Below the pieces are notes generated by a model that worked only from the letters and a program-made list of their open reading frames with translations, made no database searches and was not told the origin of the DNA. Shown here piece by piece: positions 7,862 to 14,733 of a stretch of 32,870 bases of DNA. The DNA is from Bacillota bacterium (GTDB taxonomy: Bacteria; Bacillota; Clostridia; Lachnospirales; Lachnospiraceae), in assembly GCA_030524555.1 (NCBI GenBank), contig JAUNGK010000011.1, positions 1 through 32,870 of the forward strand, in the 5' to 3' direction. The position numbers and the translations under genes are program-made. The number at the start of each line of letters is the position of its first letter. Positions within the stretch are counted from its first letter, which is position 1.

Positions 7862-8436
7862 CAGAGCAAAATGAAAAGGGTGTGTCTGAAAAATGGACAA
7901 GACGAAATAGAGCAGCAAATATTCTTATTCTTGTTTCAGGTATAGTGCTTTTAATAGGTATTATCTTTGCGCTGCAGCTGCCGGAAAGAATGAAGGAAGA
8001 GGCAGTCAGCCGTCAAAATCAGATAGCGGAGGATGCTCTGGAGAAAGGCTATAAGTGTTACAGAGTATTACCAAAGCTTCAATTTGCGGGAACGGAAAAC
8101 AGGGGTGATATTTTAATTGCGCCTATGGAAACAGGTGAGACCTTTGCGATATTGATTTCCGTAAACACAAAGGAAAACCGCACCGGAATGCATGCTTCTT
8201 ATGTGGATGTTTTTGTGCGGGAGGATTCTGCGGAACCCCGTGTTATTAACGGTACCGAGATGAAGCTTTATACAGACTGCTATGCAACCCTGGATTATAT
8301 AGGACAGGGCGAAGCGTTGGGTGGAGCTATTCTGGCAGCCTTTTTAATTTTTGTCTCAGTGTTTTTGTTTTTAATTCTGCTTGTTGTAGGAATTGTCATT
8401 AAGGTATTAGCCTATAAGAGTAAAAAGTATGCATAA
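7849..8436 (+). CDS. Small membrane protein of unknown function, two transmembrane segments
   Basis: The 195-residue product is not recognised. Transmembrane helix 1 is at about residues 25-44 (ILILVSGIVLLIGIIFAL). A roughly 110-residue soluble domain follows, with beta-rich sequence. Helix 2 is at about 160-185 (AAFLIFVSVFLFLILLVV), with a short basic tail. That topology would place the middle domain outside the cell. GGAGG lies 12 bases before ATG 7849, longer than usual. A GTG at codon 12 is an alternative. It sits directly before two lipoprotein genes, which suggests an envelope role shared with them. Confidence 0.7.
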   Translation: MGTLTEQNEKGVSEKWTRRNRAANILILVSGIVLLIGIIFALQLPERMKEEAVSRQNQIAEDALEKGYKCYRVLPKLQFAGTENRGDILIAPMETGETFAILISVNTKENRTGMHASYVDVFVREDSAEPRVINGTEMKLYTDCYATLDYIGQGEALGGAILAAFLIFVSVFLFLILLVVGIVIKVLAYKSKKYA

Positions 8437-8515
8437 AGGAAGTAAATAGGAGCTGTTATAGGATGATATTTAAGTCCAATATCGTGGTAAGGCGGTTTAA
8501 ATGGAGGTAATATAC

Positions 8516-9562
8516 GTGATAAAAAGGTTTTTGCAATTACTTTTGGCAGCAGGCAGCTTATTAATACTTACCGGCTGTTCTTCTGGAAAGGGTCATACCC
8601 AAATAGAAGTCCGTCTTCAAAGTATGGAGGTATATTCTTTTGCAGAAAATGATGCACAGGTTTATCATGCATATTATCCTTATTATTTTTATGCAGTTAC
8701 TTTGAATGAAGATGGTTACATGAAATCCAGCATGTTTGATTTAAACCAGCCGATAGAGAATACATTGCTGTCTCAGACTGAAATTCAATATTTTATAGAC
8801 TATATTTCCTCCCTGCCCTCAGACAGCAGCGGAAAGGGAAATGATATGGCATATTATGTACGCCTTAACTATAGGGATGAAAATGGAGAAAGCACATACC
8901 TTAGCAGGCGGGGATATGATGCGTTTCCAGATGGATGGGATGAATTTATTGACCGTTATAATCAAATTCTGGGTGGAAAGTATTTAACCGGCAGTGGGAA
9001 GGTACAATCAGTCACGCCGGAATTTCTGACGGAAACTTTTGGTGTTACAGATGAAGATGTAAGGTCGGGGACGCTGCAGGATGTAATTGATATAATGAAA
9101 TTGGATATGTTGGAATGTACCGGCTTGTTTTATATTAATGATGCACTAAATGGTTATTATGTCTCCATAAATGAGGATGCGATGGAACCTTACAGACCCA
9201 GGGAATTGTTTTCCGTTGAAAGTACCTGGGAAGAATATGATGTTTTTGTTGAAGAATATCTGAATGTACTGGGATGGGATTTAACAGCAGAAACAAACAG
9301 TGATCAGGACGGATTCCGGTATTTTTATGATGAAGCTACGGGTCGTTCCTTCTATACTGCCAGAACCTGTGATATGGATATGCTGCCCGTGGGTCATGTT
9401 AATACAGATGACTATTATACCATGGAATTAGATGCCCATATGGAAGATATGGTGATAACAGAGGATTTTTATTATAATGCGGATCATAAATTTCTTATCA
9501 TTCCGGGGATCAAGGATCCCGATATGATTTTAGCCTTTTGCGAATTAATATATTCAAAGTAA
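8516..9562 (+). CDS. Lipoprotein of unknown function, paired with serpin
   Basis: The 348-residue product has a lipoprotein signal: MIKRFLQ, a hydrophobic core, then LTG-C21 as lipobox. The mature protein is acidic and rich in tyrosine, aspartate and glutamate, with no recognised domain or catalytic motif. I choose GTG 8516 because GGAGGT (8503-8508) sits 7 bases before it. The longer ATG start at 8501 would lie inside that ribosome site. The serpin lipoprotein begins 17 bases after its stop, so the two are almost surely cotranscribed and displayed on the same membrane face. It could be a partner, a receptor or an independent surface protein. Confidence 0.75.
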   Translation: MIKRFLQLLLAAGSLLILTGCSSGKGHTQIEVRLQSMEVYSFAENDAQVYHAYYPYYFYAVTLNEDGYMKSSMFDLNQPIENTLLSQTEIQYFIDYISSLPSDSSGKGNDMAYYVRLNYRDENGESTYLSRRGYDAFPDGWDEFIDRYNQILGGKYLTGSGKVQSVTPEFLTETFGVTDEDVRSGTLQDVIDIMKLDMLECTGLFYINDALNGYYVSINEDAMEPYRPRELFSVESTWEEYDVFVEEYLNVLGWDLTAETNSDQDGFRYFYDEATGRSFYTARTCDMDMLPVGHVNTDDYYTMELDAHMEDMVITEDFYYNADHKFLIIPGIKDPDMILAFCELIYSK

Positions 9563-9579
9563 TCTGATGGAGGAGTATG

Positions 9580-10833
9580 ATGAAAAAAGGTTTTTTAATT
9601 ACACTAATGTTAGTATGTATGGTACTGTCTGCCTGTTCGGCAAAATCCGGTAAGGTGGCAGCAGAGGATGAGTCTTTGGATGATCCGGGATATTCTTCTT
9701 CGGAAGTGACAAGGCATGACCCGTTGCTTTCAGAATATGGTGATTTGAATGAGTTTTGTTATCAGGTATTTGCCAATGGTATGGATGAAACCAATCCGGT
9801 TCTTTCCCCTGTATCAGCTTACATTGCGCTTGCAATGGTAACAGATGGAGCAAGAGAAGAGACACGGACAGAGCTTTTAAAAGTGCTGGGGGAAAATTAC
9901 AATAGTATATCGGGGGATGTCATTGCCACTTTTCCGGATAAACAGGAGACAGGACAGCTCCTGATGGCAAACTCTGTCTGGTTTGATAAAAGTACTTCCG
10001 GTAAGATTAGTGACGAGTATGTTTCCGGGCTGGAACAGATTTATGAGGCGCAAATATACGCAAGAGATTTAGCCACCGAAGATACCCAAAAGGAAGTCAA
10101 TAAATGGGTAAGCCGCAACACGAATGAAATGATTAATGAAATTTTGGAGAAACCGTTTCCTGATGATGTGCGCATGGCGCTGTTTAATGCGGTATATTTT
10201 GAGGGCAGATGGGAGAAACCATTTTCCGAAAGAAGGACGCAAAAGGGTGCCTTTACGTTGGAGGATGGGACATCGGTTGAGACTGATATGATGAAACAGC
10301 AAATGGTTCGATACCGCTATTATGACGGGGAATATTTTGAGGGAATCATTATGCCCTATGAGGATTCCTCCTACAGCTTTATCGTTATGCTTCCTAAAGA
10401 GGGAGAAAAGGTAAGGGATATGTATGAAGCATTTGATATGCAGATGTTGGGCAGGGTAATAGATTATGCAGAGTATGAGAGCATTAATCTGCAGATGCCC
10501 AAATTTGAAATATCTTCAGAAAAGGACTTGATAGAAGATTTGCAGAGTATGGGAGTTATGCTTGCTTTTAGTGATGAGGCTGATTTTTCGGGAATAACAG
10601 GAAATACAGGCCTGCAGATTTCTCAGGTTACTCAAAAGGCGGTCTTTGCAGTGGATGAGGAGGGGACAAAGGCGGCTGCGGTGACAGAGGCAGCCGCAGC
10701 GGAAACGGCGGTATTTGATGAGGAAGCAGTAGAATTTGATCTTAACAGGCCATTTCTTTATATGATTGTAGAAAAAAACTCATGCGTTACACTGTTTATA
10801 GGTATTATGGATGATCCAACAGCCGGTTTTTAA
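9580..10833 (+). CDS. Serpin-family protease inhibitor, lipoprotein
   Basis: The 417-residue serpin has a lipoprotein signal (MKKGFLITLML, lipobox LSA-C19), a linker of about 25 residues, then a full serpin fold. Family signatures visible are NPVLSPVSAYIALAMVTDGA, MANSVWFD, FNAVYFEGRWEKPF, FIVMLPKEG and the C-terminal NRPFLYMIVEKNS with LFIGIMDDP. The hinge EEGTKAAAVTEAAAA (360-374) is alanine-rich, as in inhibitory serpins that trap serine or cysteine proteases. Counting 17 residues from the hinge puts P1 at T376. The loop is about four residues longer than in alpha-1-antitrypsin, so A377-D380 are also possible. ATG 9580 has better spacing from GGAGGAG than ATG 9577. It should sit anchored outside the cell and block host or competitor proteases. 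Confidence 0.93.
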   Translation: MKKGFLITLMLVCMVLSACSAKSGKVAAEDESLDDPGYSSSEVTRHDPLLSEYGDLNEFCYQVFANGMDETNPVLSPVSAYIALAMVTDGAREETRTELLKVLGENYNSISGDVIATFPDKQETGQLLMANSVWFDKSTSGKISDEYVSGLEQIYEAQIYARDLATEDTQKEVNKWVSRNTNEMINEILEKPFPDDVRMALFNAVYFEGRWEKPFSERRTQKGAFTLEDGTSVETDMMKQQMVRYRYYDGEYFEGIIMPYEDSSYSFIVMLPKEGEKVRDMYEAFDMQMLGRVIDYAEYESINLQMPKFEISSEKDLIEDLQSMGVMLAFSDEADFSGITGNTGLQISQVTQKAVFAVDEEGTKAAAVTEAAAAETAVFDEEAVEFDLNRPFLYMIVEKNSCVTLFIGIMDDPTAGF

Positions 10834-10842
10834 TCCGGTTAG

Positions 10843-10904
10843 TATTGTGTCAGCTCTTTTTATTTCTATGTTGGAAATTTTCATAAAAAAGAGTTGACAC
10901 AATA
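10843..10904. repeat. Long inverted repeat between serpin and chemoreceptor
   Basis: The arms 10843-10863 and 10883-10904 are complementary over about 21 bp, with one wobble and one bulged A, around a 19-base loop. There is no U-tract after either arm, so it is not a textbook terminator, although it may still end the serpin transcript. The right arm contains the TTGACA -35 box of the downstream promoter. Confidence 0.75.
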
Positions 10905-10922
10905 GGAAATTAGTATCATAAT
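10894..10922 (+). promoter_or_regulatory. Sigma-A promoter for chemoreceptor transcript
   Basis: TTGACA (10894-10899), a 17-base spacer, then CATAAT (10917-10922): a consensus -35 and a 5/6 -10. The start would be near 10929, leaving a leader of about 245 bases before the chemoreceptor ATG. The -35 lies in the right arm of the 10843-10904 inverted repeat. Confidence 0.7.
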
Positions 10923-11174
10923 TTATCACGCAGGTGAAAAGTTGCTTTAAAATTAAATGAGAATTTCCATGCAAAACACTCAATTACTTTAGGGATTATT
11001 TTCTTTTAGTGGTTGTTTTTTTTTGAATTTGACATTGCAGAACCGATTTGTTTGAGGAGGTGAATGCCAGCGGGGCAGTTACAAGGTAAGCAGAAAATCT
11101 TTTCGGGTGATGTGAAAAAGCAAAATTTTACAACAGGTTCAAGGAAATTGTGATTAATAACAGGAGATGAAAAA
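10923..11174 (+). promoter_or_regulatory. Long 5' leader of chemoreceptor gene
   Basis: About 245 bases lie between the predicted start site and the chemoreceptor. They contain a run of nine T (11016-11024), a second TTGACA (11029-11034) lacking a good -10, and a strong AGGAGGTGA ribosome site (11055-11063) heading a 29-codon ORF. I looked for a GEMM c-di-GMP aptamer, common before clostridial chemoreceptors, and did not find its conserved core. The function is unknown, but the leader is longer than needed for translation. Confidence 0.45.
11064..11153 (+). CDS. Possible 29-residue leader ORF upstream of chemoreceptor
   Basis: ATG 11064 follows AGGAGGTGA, a nine-base match to the 16S anti-Shine-Dalgarno. 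The spacing is only three bases from the GG core, closer than ideal. The peptide starts MPAGQLQGKQKIFSG, is basic and ends at TGA 11151-11153, 21 bases before the chemoreceptor. No family is recognised. It could be a leader peptide, a small protein or a chance ORF. Confidence 0.35.
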   Translation: MPAGQLQGKQKIFSGDVKKQNFTTGSRKL

Positions 11175-12899
11175 ATGAAAAAATTTAATGAGAAGTTTAA
11201 GAATTGGCCAATTAAGAAAAAATTATTGTATTCGCATGGAATTATTATAGTAAGCACATTTATATTGATCGTTGTGTTGTTATGTTCCATGAAATTTATG
11301 GAAAGCCGCTTGGTAAAGTTATATGAAGGACCAACTACTAATATTAAATATAGCAGTCAGTTGTATTATCCTCAGATAGATATTCAAAGAGCGCTAAACC
11401 GTGTTTTTGCAGAAGGTACAGAAAATCTGGATCAAAATTATTCTAAATTGGAAGAAACGATTAATTCTAATTTAGCGCTGATGGATGAGGCATATGCAGT
11501 ACTTAAGGATAATTTAATTTCGGAAGACAATAAGGTGTTGCTTGAAGAGATTAATGAAAAGCTTGCCAATGAGGTTACAGAGCATAGGGAAAAGGTTTTA
11601 GAGTATTTAAAGCAGGGAGATATGGATGCGGCAAGTGAATATAATAATGAATATTATAAGCCGGCAGTAGATGATATTAAAGCACAGATCAACGAATTAG
11701 AAGTTCTTATACAGGAAACAGCAGCAGAATACCGTCAGTCTGCTACAATAACAGCTCTTGTTATGATAGCTCTTGGAGTTGTTATGCTTATAGTGATCAC
11801 AGCAATAGCAGTAACAGTTGCGGCAAAGGTAACTGCAGCAGTGTCAGTACCTGTAAAGGAGCTTACAGATGCTGCAGAGCTTATGTACTCCGGGGATATG
11901 TCTGCAGCGAAGCTGGTTTTATATGAATCAGAGGATGAGCTTGGTGTTTTGTCTGAGGCAATGAGAGGCACAATGAAAAATCTGGATGCCTATGTAAAGG
12001 AAATTTCTGAAAATCTTACACAGATTGCTAAGGGTGATTTGACCAAGGATTTTAATGAAATTACTGATTTCCTCGGAGACTTTGCAAGTATTAAGGAATC
12101 TTTTGTTTACATTTTAAAGGAGTTCAATATTACATTAACTCAAATTCAGGAAGCTTCCCGTCAGGTAGATACCGGTTCGGAGGAAATTGCACATGCTGCA
12201 ACAGATTTATCTGAAGGAACAGGTGAGCAGGCAAGTGCTGTTGAGGAGCTTACAGCTACAATTAATACGGTAAGTGAGATGGCAGCAAACAGCGCAAAGC
12301 AGACGGAAGCAGCATATGACGATGCGCTCCAGTCTGTGGAAACAGCAGAGAAGGAAAGAGCTCAGATGCAGGAGCTTCAGGATGAAATGCATCATATTAA
12401 GGAAATTTCCGGTGAAATCGAAGCAATTATTATTACGATTGAAGAAATTGCATCCCAGACAAGCCTGTTAGCACTTAATGCTTCTATTGAAGCAGCACGG
12501 GCGGGTGATGCAGGAAAAGGTTTTGCCGTAGTGGCCGATCAGATCGGAAAGCTGGCAACGGACAGCGCTCAGGCAGTAGTGAATACAAAGGAACTGATCG
12601 GAAAGACAGTTGAGGAAATTGAAAAGGGAGATAAGATCACAGAAGAAACTGCAGTTGCATTTGAGAATATTATTGCTGAGATGCAGAATTTTGCAGCCAC
12701 TGCAAAGGGTGTAAATGAAAATGCAGGAAGCCAGGCAAAGGTGCTTGAGCAGGTAGAAGCAGGTATTGAGCAGATATCTGTGGTAACACAGCAGAATGCA
12801 GCAGCATCCCAGGAATGCTCAGCTATCAGTGAAGAGTTGGCAGCAAGGGCAACAGAGCTGGACAGCCTGGTAGAAAAATTTGTATTACATAAGAAATAA
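11175..12899 (+). CDS. Methyl-accepting chemotaxis protein
   Basis: The 574-residue chemoreceptor has transmembrane helix 1 (about 17-38), then an extracellular helical sensor of about 150 residues resembling the four-helix-bundle MCP ligand domain. Transmembrane helix 2 (191-216) and a HAMP linker (to about 275) follow, then the long cytoplasmic signalling coiled coil. The conserved hairpin tip reads [20 protein letters not shown] followed by [11 protein letters not shown] (about 420-450). The protein would cluster at a pole and control CheA. There is no C-terminal CheR-binding pentapeptide. No other chemotaxis or flagellar gene is in the window. AGGAG lies 8 bases upstream. The ligand is not predictable. 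Confidence 0.95.
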   Translation: MKKFNEKFKNWPIKKKLLYSHGIIIVSTFILIVVLLCSMKFMESRLVKLYEGPTTNIKYSSQLYYPQIDIQRALNRVFAEGTENLDQNYSKLEETINSNLALMDEAYAVLKDNLISEDNKVLLEEINEKLANEVTEHREKVLEYLKQGDMDAASEYNNEYYKPAVDDIKAQINELEVLIQETAAEYRQSATITALVMIALGVVMLIVITAIAVTVAAKVTAAVSVPVKELTDAAELMYSGDMSAAKLVLYESEDELGVLSEAMRGTMKNLDAYVKEISENLTQIAKGDLTKDFNEITDFLGDFASIKESFVYILKEFNITLTQIQEASRQVDTGSEEIAHAATDLSEGTGEQASAVEELTATINTVSEMAANSAKQTEAAYDDALQSVETAEKERAQMQELQDEMHHIKEISGEIEAIIITIEEIASQTSLLALNASIEAARAGDAGKGFAVVADQIGKLATDSAQAVVNTKELIGKTVEEIEKGDKITEETAVAFENIIAEMQNFAATAKGVNENAGSQAKVLEQVEAGIEQISVVTQQNAAASQECSAISEELAARATELDSLVEKFVLHKK

Positions 12900-12929
12900 T
12901 TGAAAATGGAGTAACCATTTCATACCGAT

Positions 12930-12974
12930 CCCATATGATATTTTAGGAGACATCAATAATATGTCACATATGGG
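12930..12974. repeat. CCCATATG / CATATGGG inverted repeat before Cys-rich gene
   Basis: Perfect 8-bp arms at 12930-12937 and 12967-12974, each containing the palindrome CATATG, enclose 29 bases with partial further pairing. The right arm ends next to the AAGGAG ribosome site of the following gene, so an mRNA hairpin would hold that site at its base. A DNA operator is also possible. Confidence 0.5.
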
Positions 12975-12986
12975 AAGGAGTTTTTT

Positions 12987-13364
12987 ATGGATAACGAATT
13001 TGATCAGGAAATGAATAAAATAGTATATGAAGAAATGGACAAAAAGCCGCACGACGACAAGGATCGGGTAGGCTGCTCTGCAGTAGGATACCAGGATGTC
13101 AATGTGTGTATTCCTATTACTATTAAAACCTTTGGTGAGGCCGGTAATGCGAAAACCCAGTGTCTTGGGAAAGCTGTTATAACATCCGGCTGTGATGATT
13201 GTCCGGGCAAAGTAAATGATGTATGCAAATTTACAATCAGTCAGAAGCTGCGGGTTGAAGTTCCTGTTATTTTCGGTGCAAGAGCAGAGGTCGGTAAGGC
13301 ATCTGTGGATTGTGGTTGTGCTGAAGGTATTACCGGATGTGATGCATGTAATATGTGCGATTAA
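12987..13364 (+). CDS. Small cysteine-rich protein of unknown function
   Basis: The 125-residue protein contains 11 cysteines, at positions 30, 41, 59, 69, 72, 80, 109, 111, 118, 121 and 124. They include CDDC, CGC and a terminal CDACNMC. The first 27 residues are acidic and helical. The middle (VCIPITIKTFGEAG and FTISQKLRVEVPVIFGARAEVG) is beta-rich, and resembles small clostridial surface or spore-associated cysteine proteins, though I cannot name the family. There is no signal peptide. Pairs of Cys-x2-Cys suggest metal binding or disulfide cross-linking. AAGGAG precedes ATG 12987, and a hairpin terminator follows. It may be transcribed with the chemoreceptor 87 bases upstream. Confidence 0.75.
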   Translation: MDNEFDQEMNKIVYEEMDKKPHDDKDRVGCSAVGYQDVNVCIPITIKTFGEAGNAKTQCLGKAVITSGCDDCPGKVNDVCKFTISQKLRVEVPVIFGARAEVGKASVDCGCAEGITGCDACNMCD

Positions 13365-13390
13365 TGTATAATAATATTTGACAGATGGTG

Positions 13391-13440
13391 GAGAGGGCAG
13401 CACCCGAAAGGGAAAAAGCTGCCCTCTCTAATAGTTTGTT
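13391..13440 (+). terminator. Terminator after Cys-rich gene
   Basis: A perfect 11-bp GC-rich stem (GAGAGGGCAGC 13391-13401 with 13418-13428) has a 16-base loop. It is followed by TAATAGTTTGTTT, a broken T-tract. It lies 26 bases after the stop. Confidence 0.75.
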
Positions 13441-13453
13441 TATAGGAGATTAC

Positions 13454-13482
13454 TACACAATTTATACAGATTAGTTTATAAT
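13454..13482 (+). promoter_or_regulatory. Sigma-A promoter for U32 protein gene
   Basis: TACACA (13454-13459), a 17-base spacer and a consensus TATAAT (13477-13482). The start would be near 13489. This excludes the upstream in-frame ATG at 13481 as a start codon and supports ATG 13514, with a leader of about 25 bases. Confidence 0.65.
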
Positions 13483-13513
13483 GGGTATATCAGTGTGGAC
13501 AGGAGGTTATTGT

Positions 13514-14731
13514 ATGAAACGTCCCGAGTTGTTAATACCTGCCGGTGATCTGGAAACCTTAAAGATTGCAGTAATGTACGGCGCAGATGCTATATATCTT
13601 GGTGGAGAAGAATTTAGCTTACGTGCAAAGGCCAAGAATTTTTCCATGGAGGATTTGAAGGCAGGAATTGATTTTGCACATGAACATCATGTAAGAGTAT
13701 ATATTGCCGCCAATATTTTTGCCCGTAATGAAGAACTGGAGGGTATCCGAAGCTATTTTGAGAGATTAAAGAACGTGAATCCCGATGCACTGATTATATC
13801 AGATGCAGGAGTGCTTTCGATTGCTAAGGCGGTACTTCCGGATGTGGAAATGCATATCAGTACACAGTGGAGCAATGCCAATTACAGAACCTATAGATTC
13901 TGGTATGAGGCAGGTGCCAATAAGGTAGTTGCTGCCAGAGAGCTGACATTAAAAGAAATTAAAGAAATTCGAAATAATATTCCTAAGGACATGCAGATAG
14001 AGTGCTTTATTCATGGTGCAATGTGTATATCCTATTCGGGGAAATGCCTGTTAAGCAATTATTTTACAGGTAAGGACAGCAACCATGGAGAATGTACGCA
14101 TCCCTGCCGCTGGAAATATACCGTTTATGAGAAGACAGAGGATGGGGAATATGAGCCTTTAACGGATCAATATGCACATTTGTTCAACTCTAAAGACCTT
14201 TGTATGATAGATCATATTCCCGATTTGATTGATGCGGGAATAGACAGCTTTAAAATAGAAGGGAGAATGAAAACTGCACTTTATGTAGCGACGGTTGCCC
14301 GTACCTATCGAAAGGCGATTGACGATTTTTGGAAGGATCCGGAGCTTTATAAGGCCAACATGAACTGGTATCTGGAAGAAATCTGTAAGTGCACCTACAG
14401 GGATTTTTGTACAGGCTTCTTTTATGGGAAGCCGGACAGCAGCGCTCAGATTTATGACAGTAACACTTATATCAAAAAGTACACATACTTGGGATTTGTG
14501 GAAAGTATAGATGAGGAGGGGCTTCCGGTTATATCGCAGAGAAATAAATTTTGTTTGGGTGATGAAATCGAGATTATGAAGCCTGATGGAAGAAATATCT
14601 TTGTTCAGGTAAAAGCAATTTATGATAAGGATCATCACTCCATGGAAAGTGCACCTCATCCGCAGCAGGAGCTTCATCTGGAGTTAACCGCAGCTGCGGA
14701 GGTTTACGATATATTGAGAGCAAAGGACTAA
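13514..14731 (+). CDS. Peptidase U32 family protein, probable tRNA uridine-34 hydroxylation factor (TrhP-like)
   Basis: The 405-residue product opens with the U32 signature KRPELLIPAGDLETLKIA and GADAIYLGG. Its iron-sulfur-type cysteines are C171, C178, C194 and C198, in GAMCISYSGKCLLSNYF and GECTHPCRW. Despite the peptidase name, this size class is linked to prephenate-dependent 5-hydroxyuridine formation at tRNA position 34 (E. coli TrhP/YegQ, B. subtilis YrrN/YrrO), and it most resembles the YrrO type. AGGAGG is 7 bases before ATG 13514. The longer frame start at 13481 lies inside the -10 box. It has its own promoter. Its stop lies two bases from the stop of the opposing HD-GYP gene. Confidence 0.88.
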   Translation: MKRPELLIPAGDLETLKIAVMYGADAIYLGGEEFSLRAKAKNFSMEDLKAGIDFAHEHHVRVYIAANIFARNEELEGIRSYFERLKNVNPDALIISDAGVLSIAKAVLPDVEMHISTQWSNANYRTYRFWYEAGANKVVAARELTLKEIKEIRNNIPKDMQIECFIHGAMCISYSGKCLLSNYFTGKDSNHGECTHPCRWKYTVYEKTEDGEYEPLTDQYAHLFNSKDLCMIDHIPDLIDAGIDSFKIEGRMKTALYVATVARTYRKAIDDFWKDPELYKANMNWYLEEICKCTYRDFCTGFFYGKPDSSAQIYDSNTYIKKYTYLGFVESIDEEGLPVISQRNKFCLGDEIEIMKPDGRNIFVQVKAIYDKDHHSMESAPHPQQELHLELTAAAEVYDILRAKD

Positions 14732-14733
14732 TG

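Noticed and set aside
10834..10860. Classical terminator after the serpin
   Set aside because: The CCGG pairs near 10823-10839 give only four base pairs, and the long repeat at 10843-10904 has no U-tract, so I annotate a repeat instead.
10930..11100. GEMM-I c-di-GMP riboswitch before the chemoreceptor
   Set aside because: I looked for the conserved GCAAA / CGCAAAGC / GGGTC core and it is not there, so only an unnamed leader is reported.
12885..13403. 172-codon minus-strand ORF opposite the Cys-rich gene
   Set aside because: The plus-strand gene has a ribosome site, terminator and a structured Cys pattern. The minus frame contains the complement of the hairpin and no family signature.
13481..13513. 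Upstream start codon for the U32 protein
   Set aside because: ATG 13481 lies within the TATAAT box, before the predicted transcript start, and lacks a ribosome site. ATG 13514 has AGGAGG.
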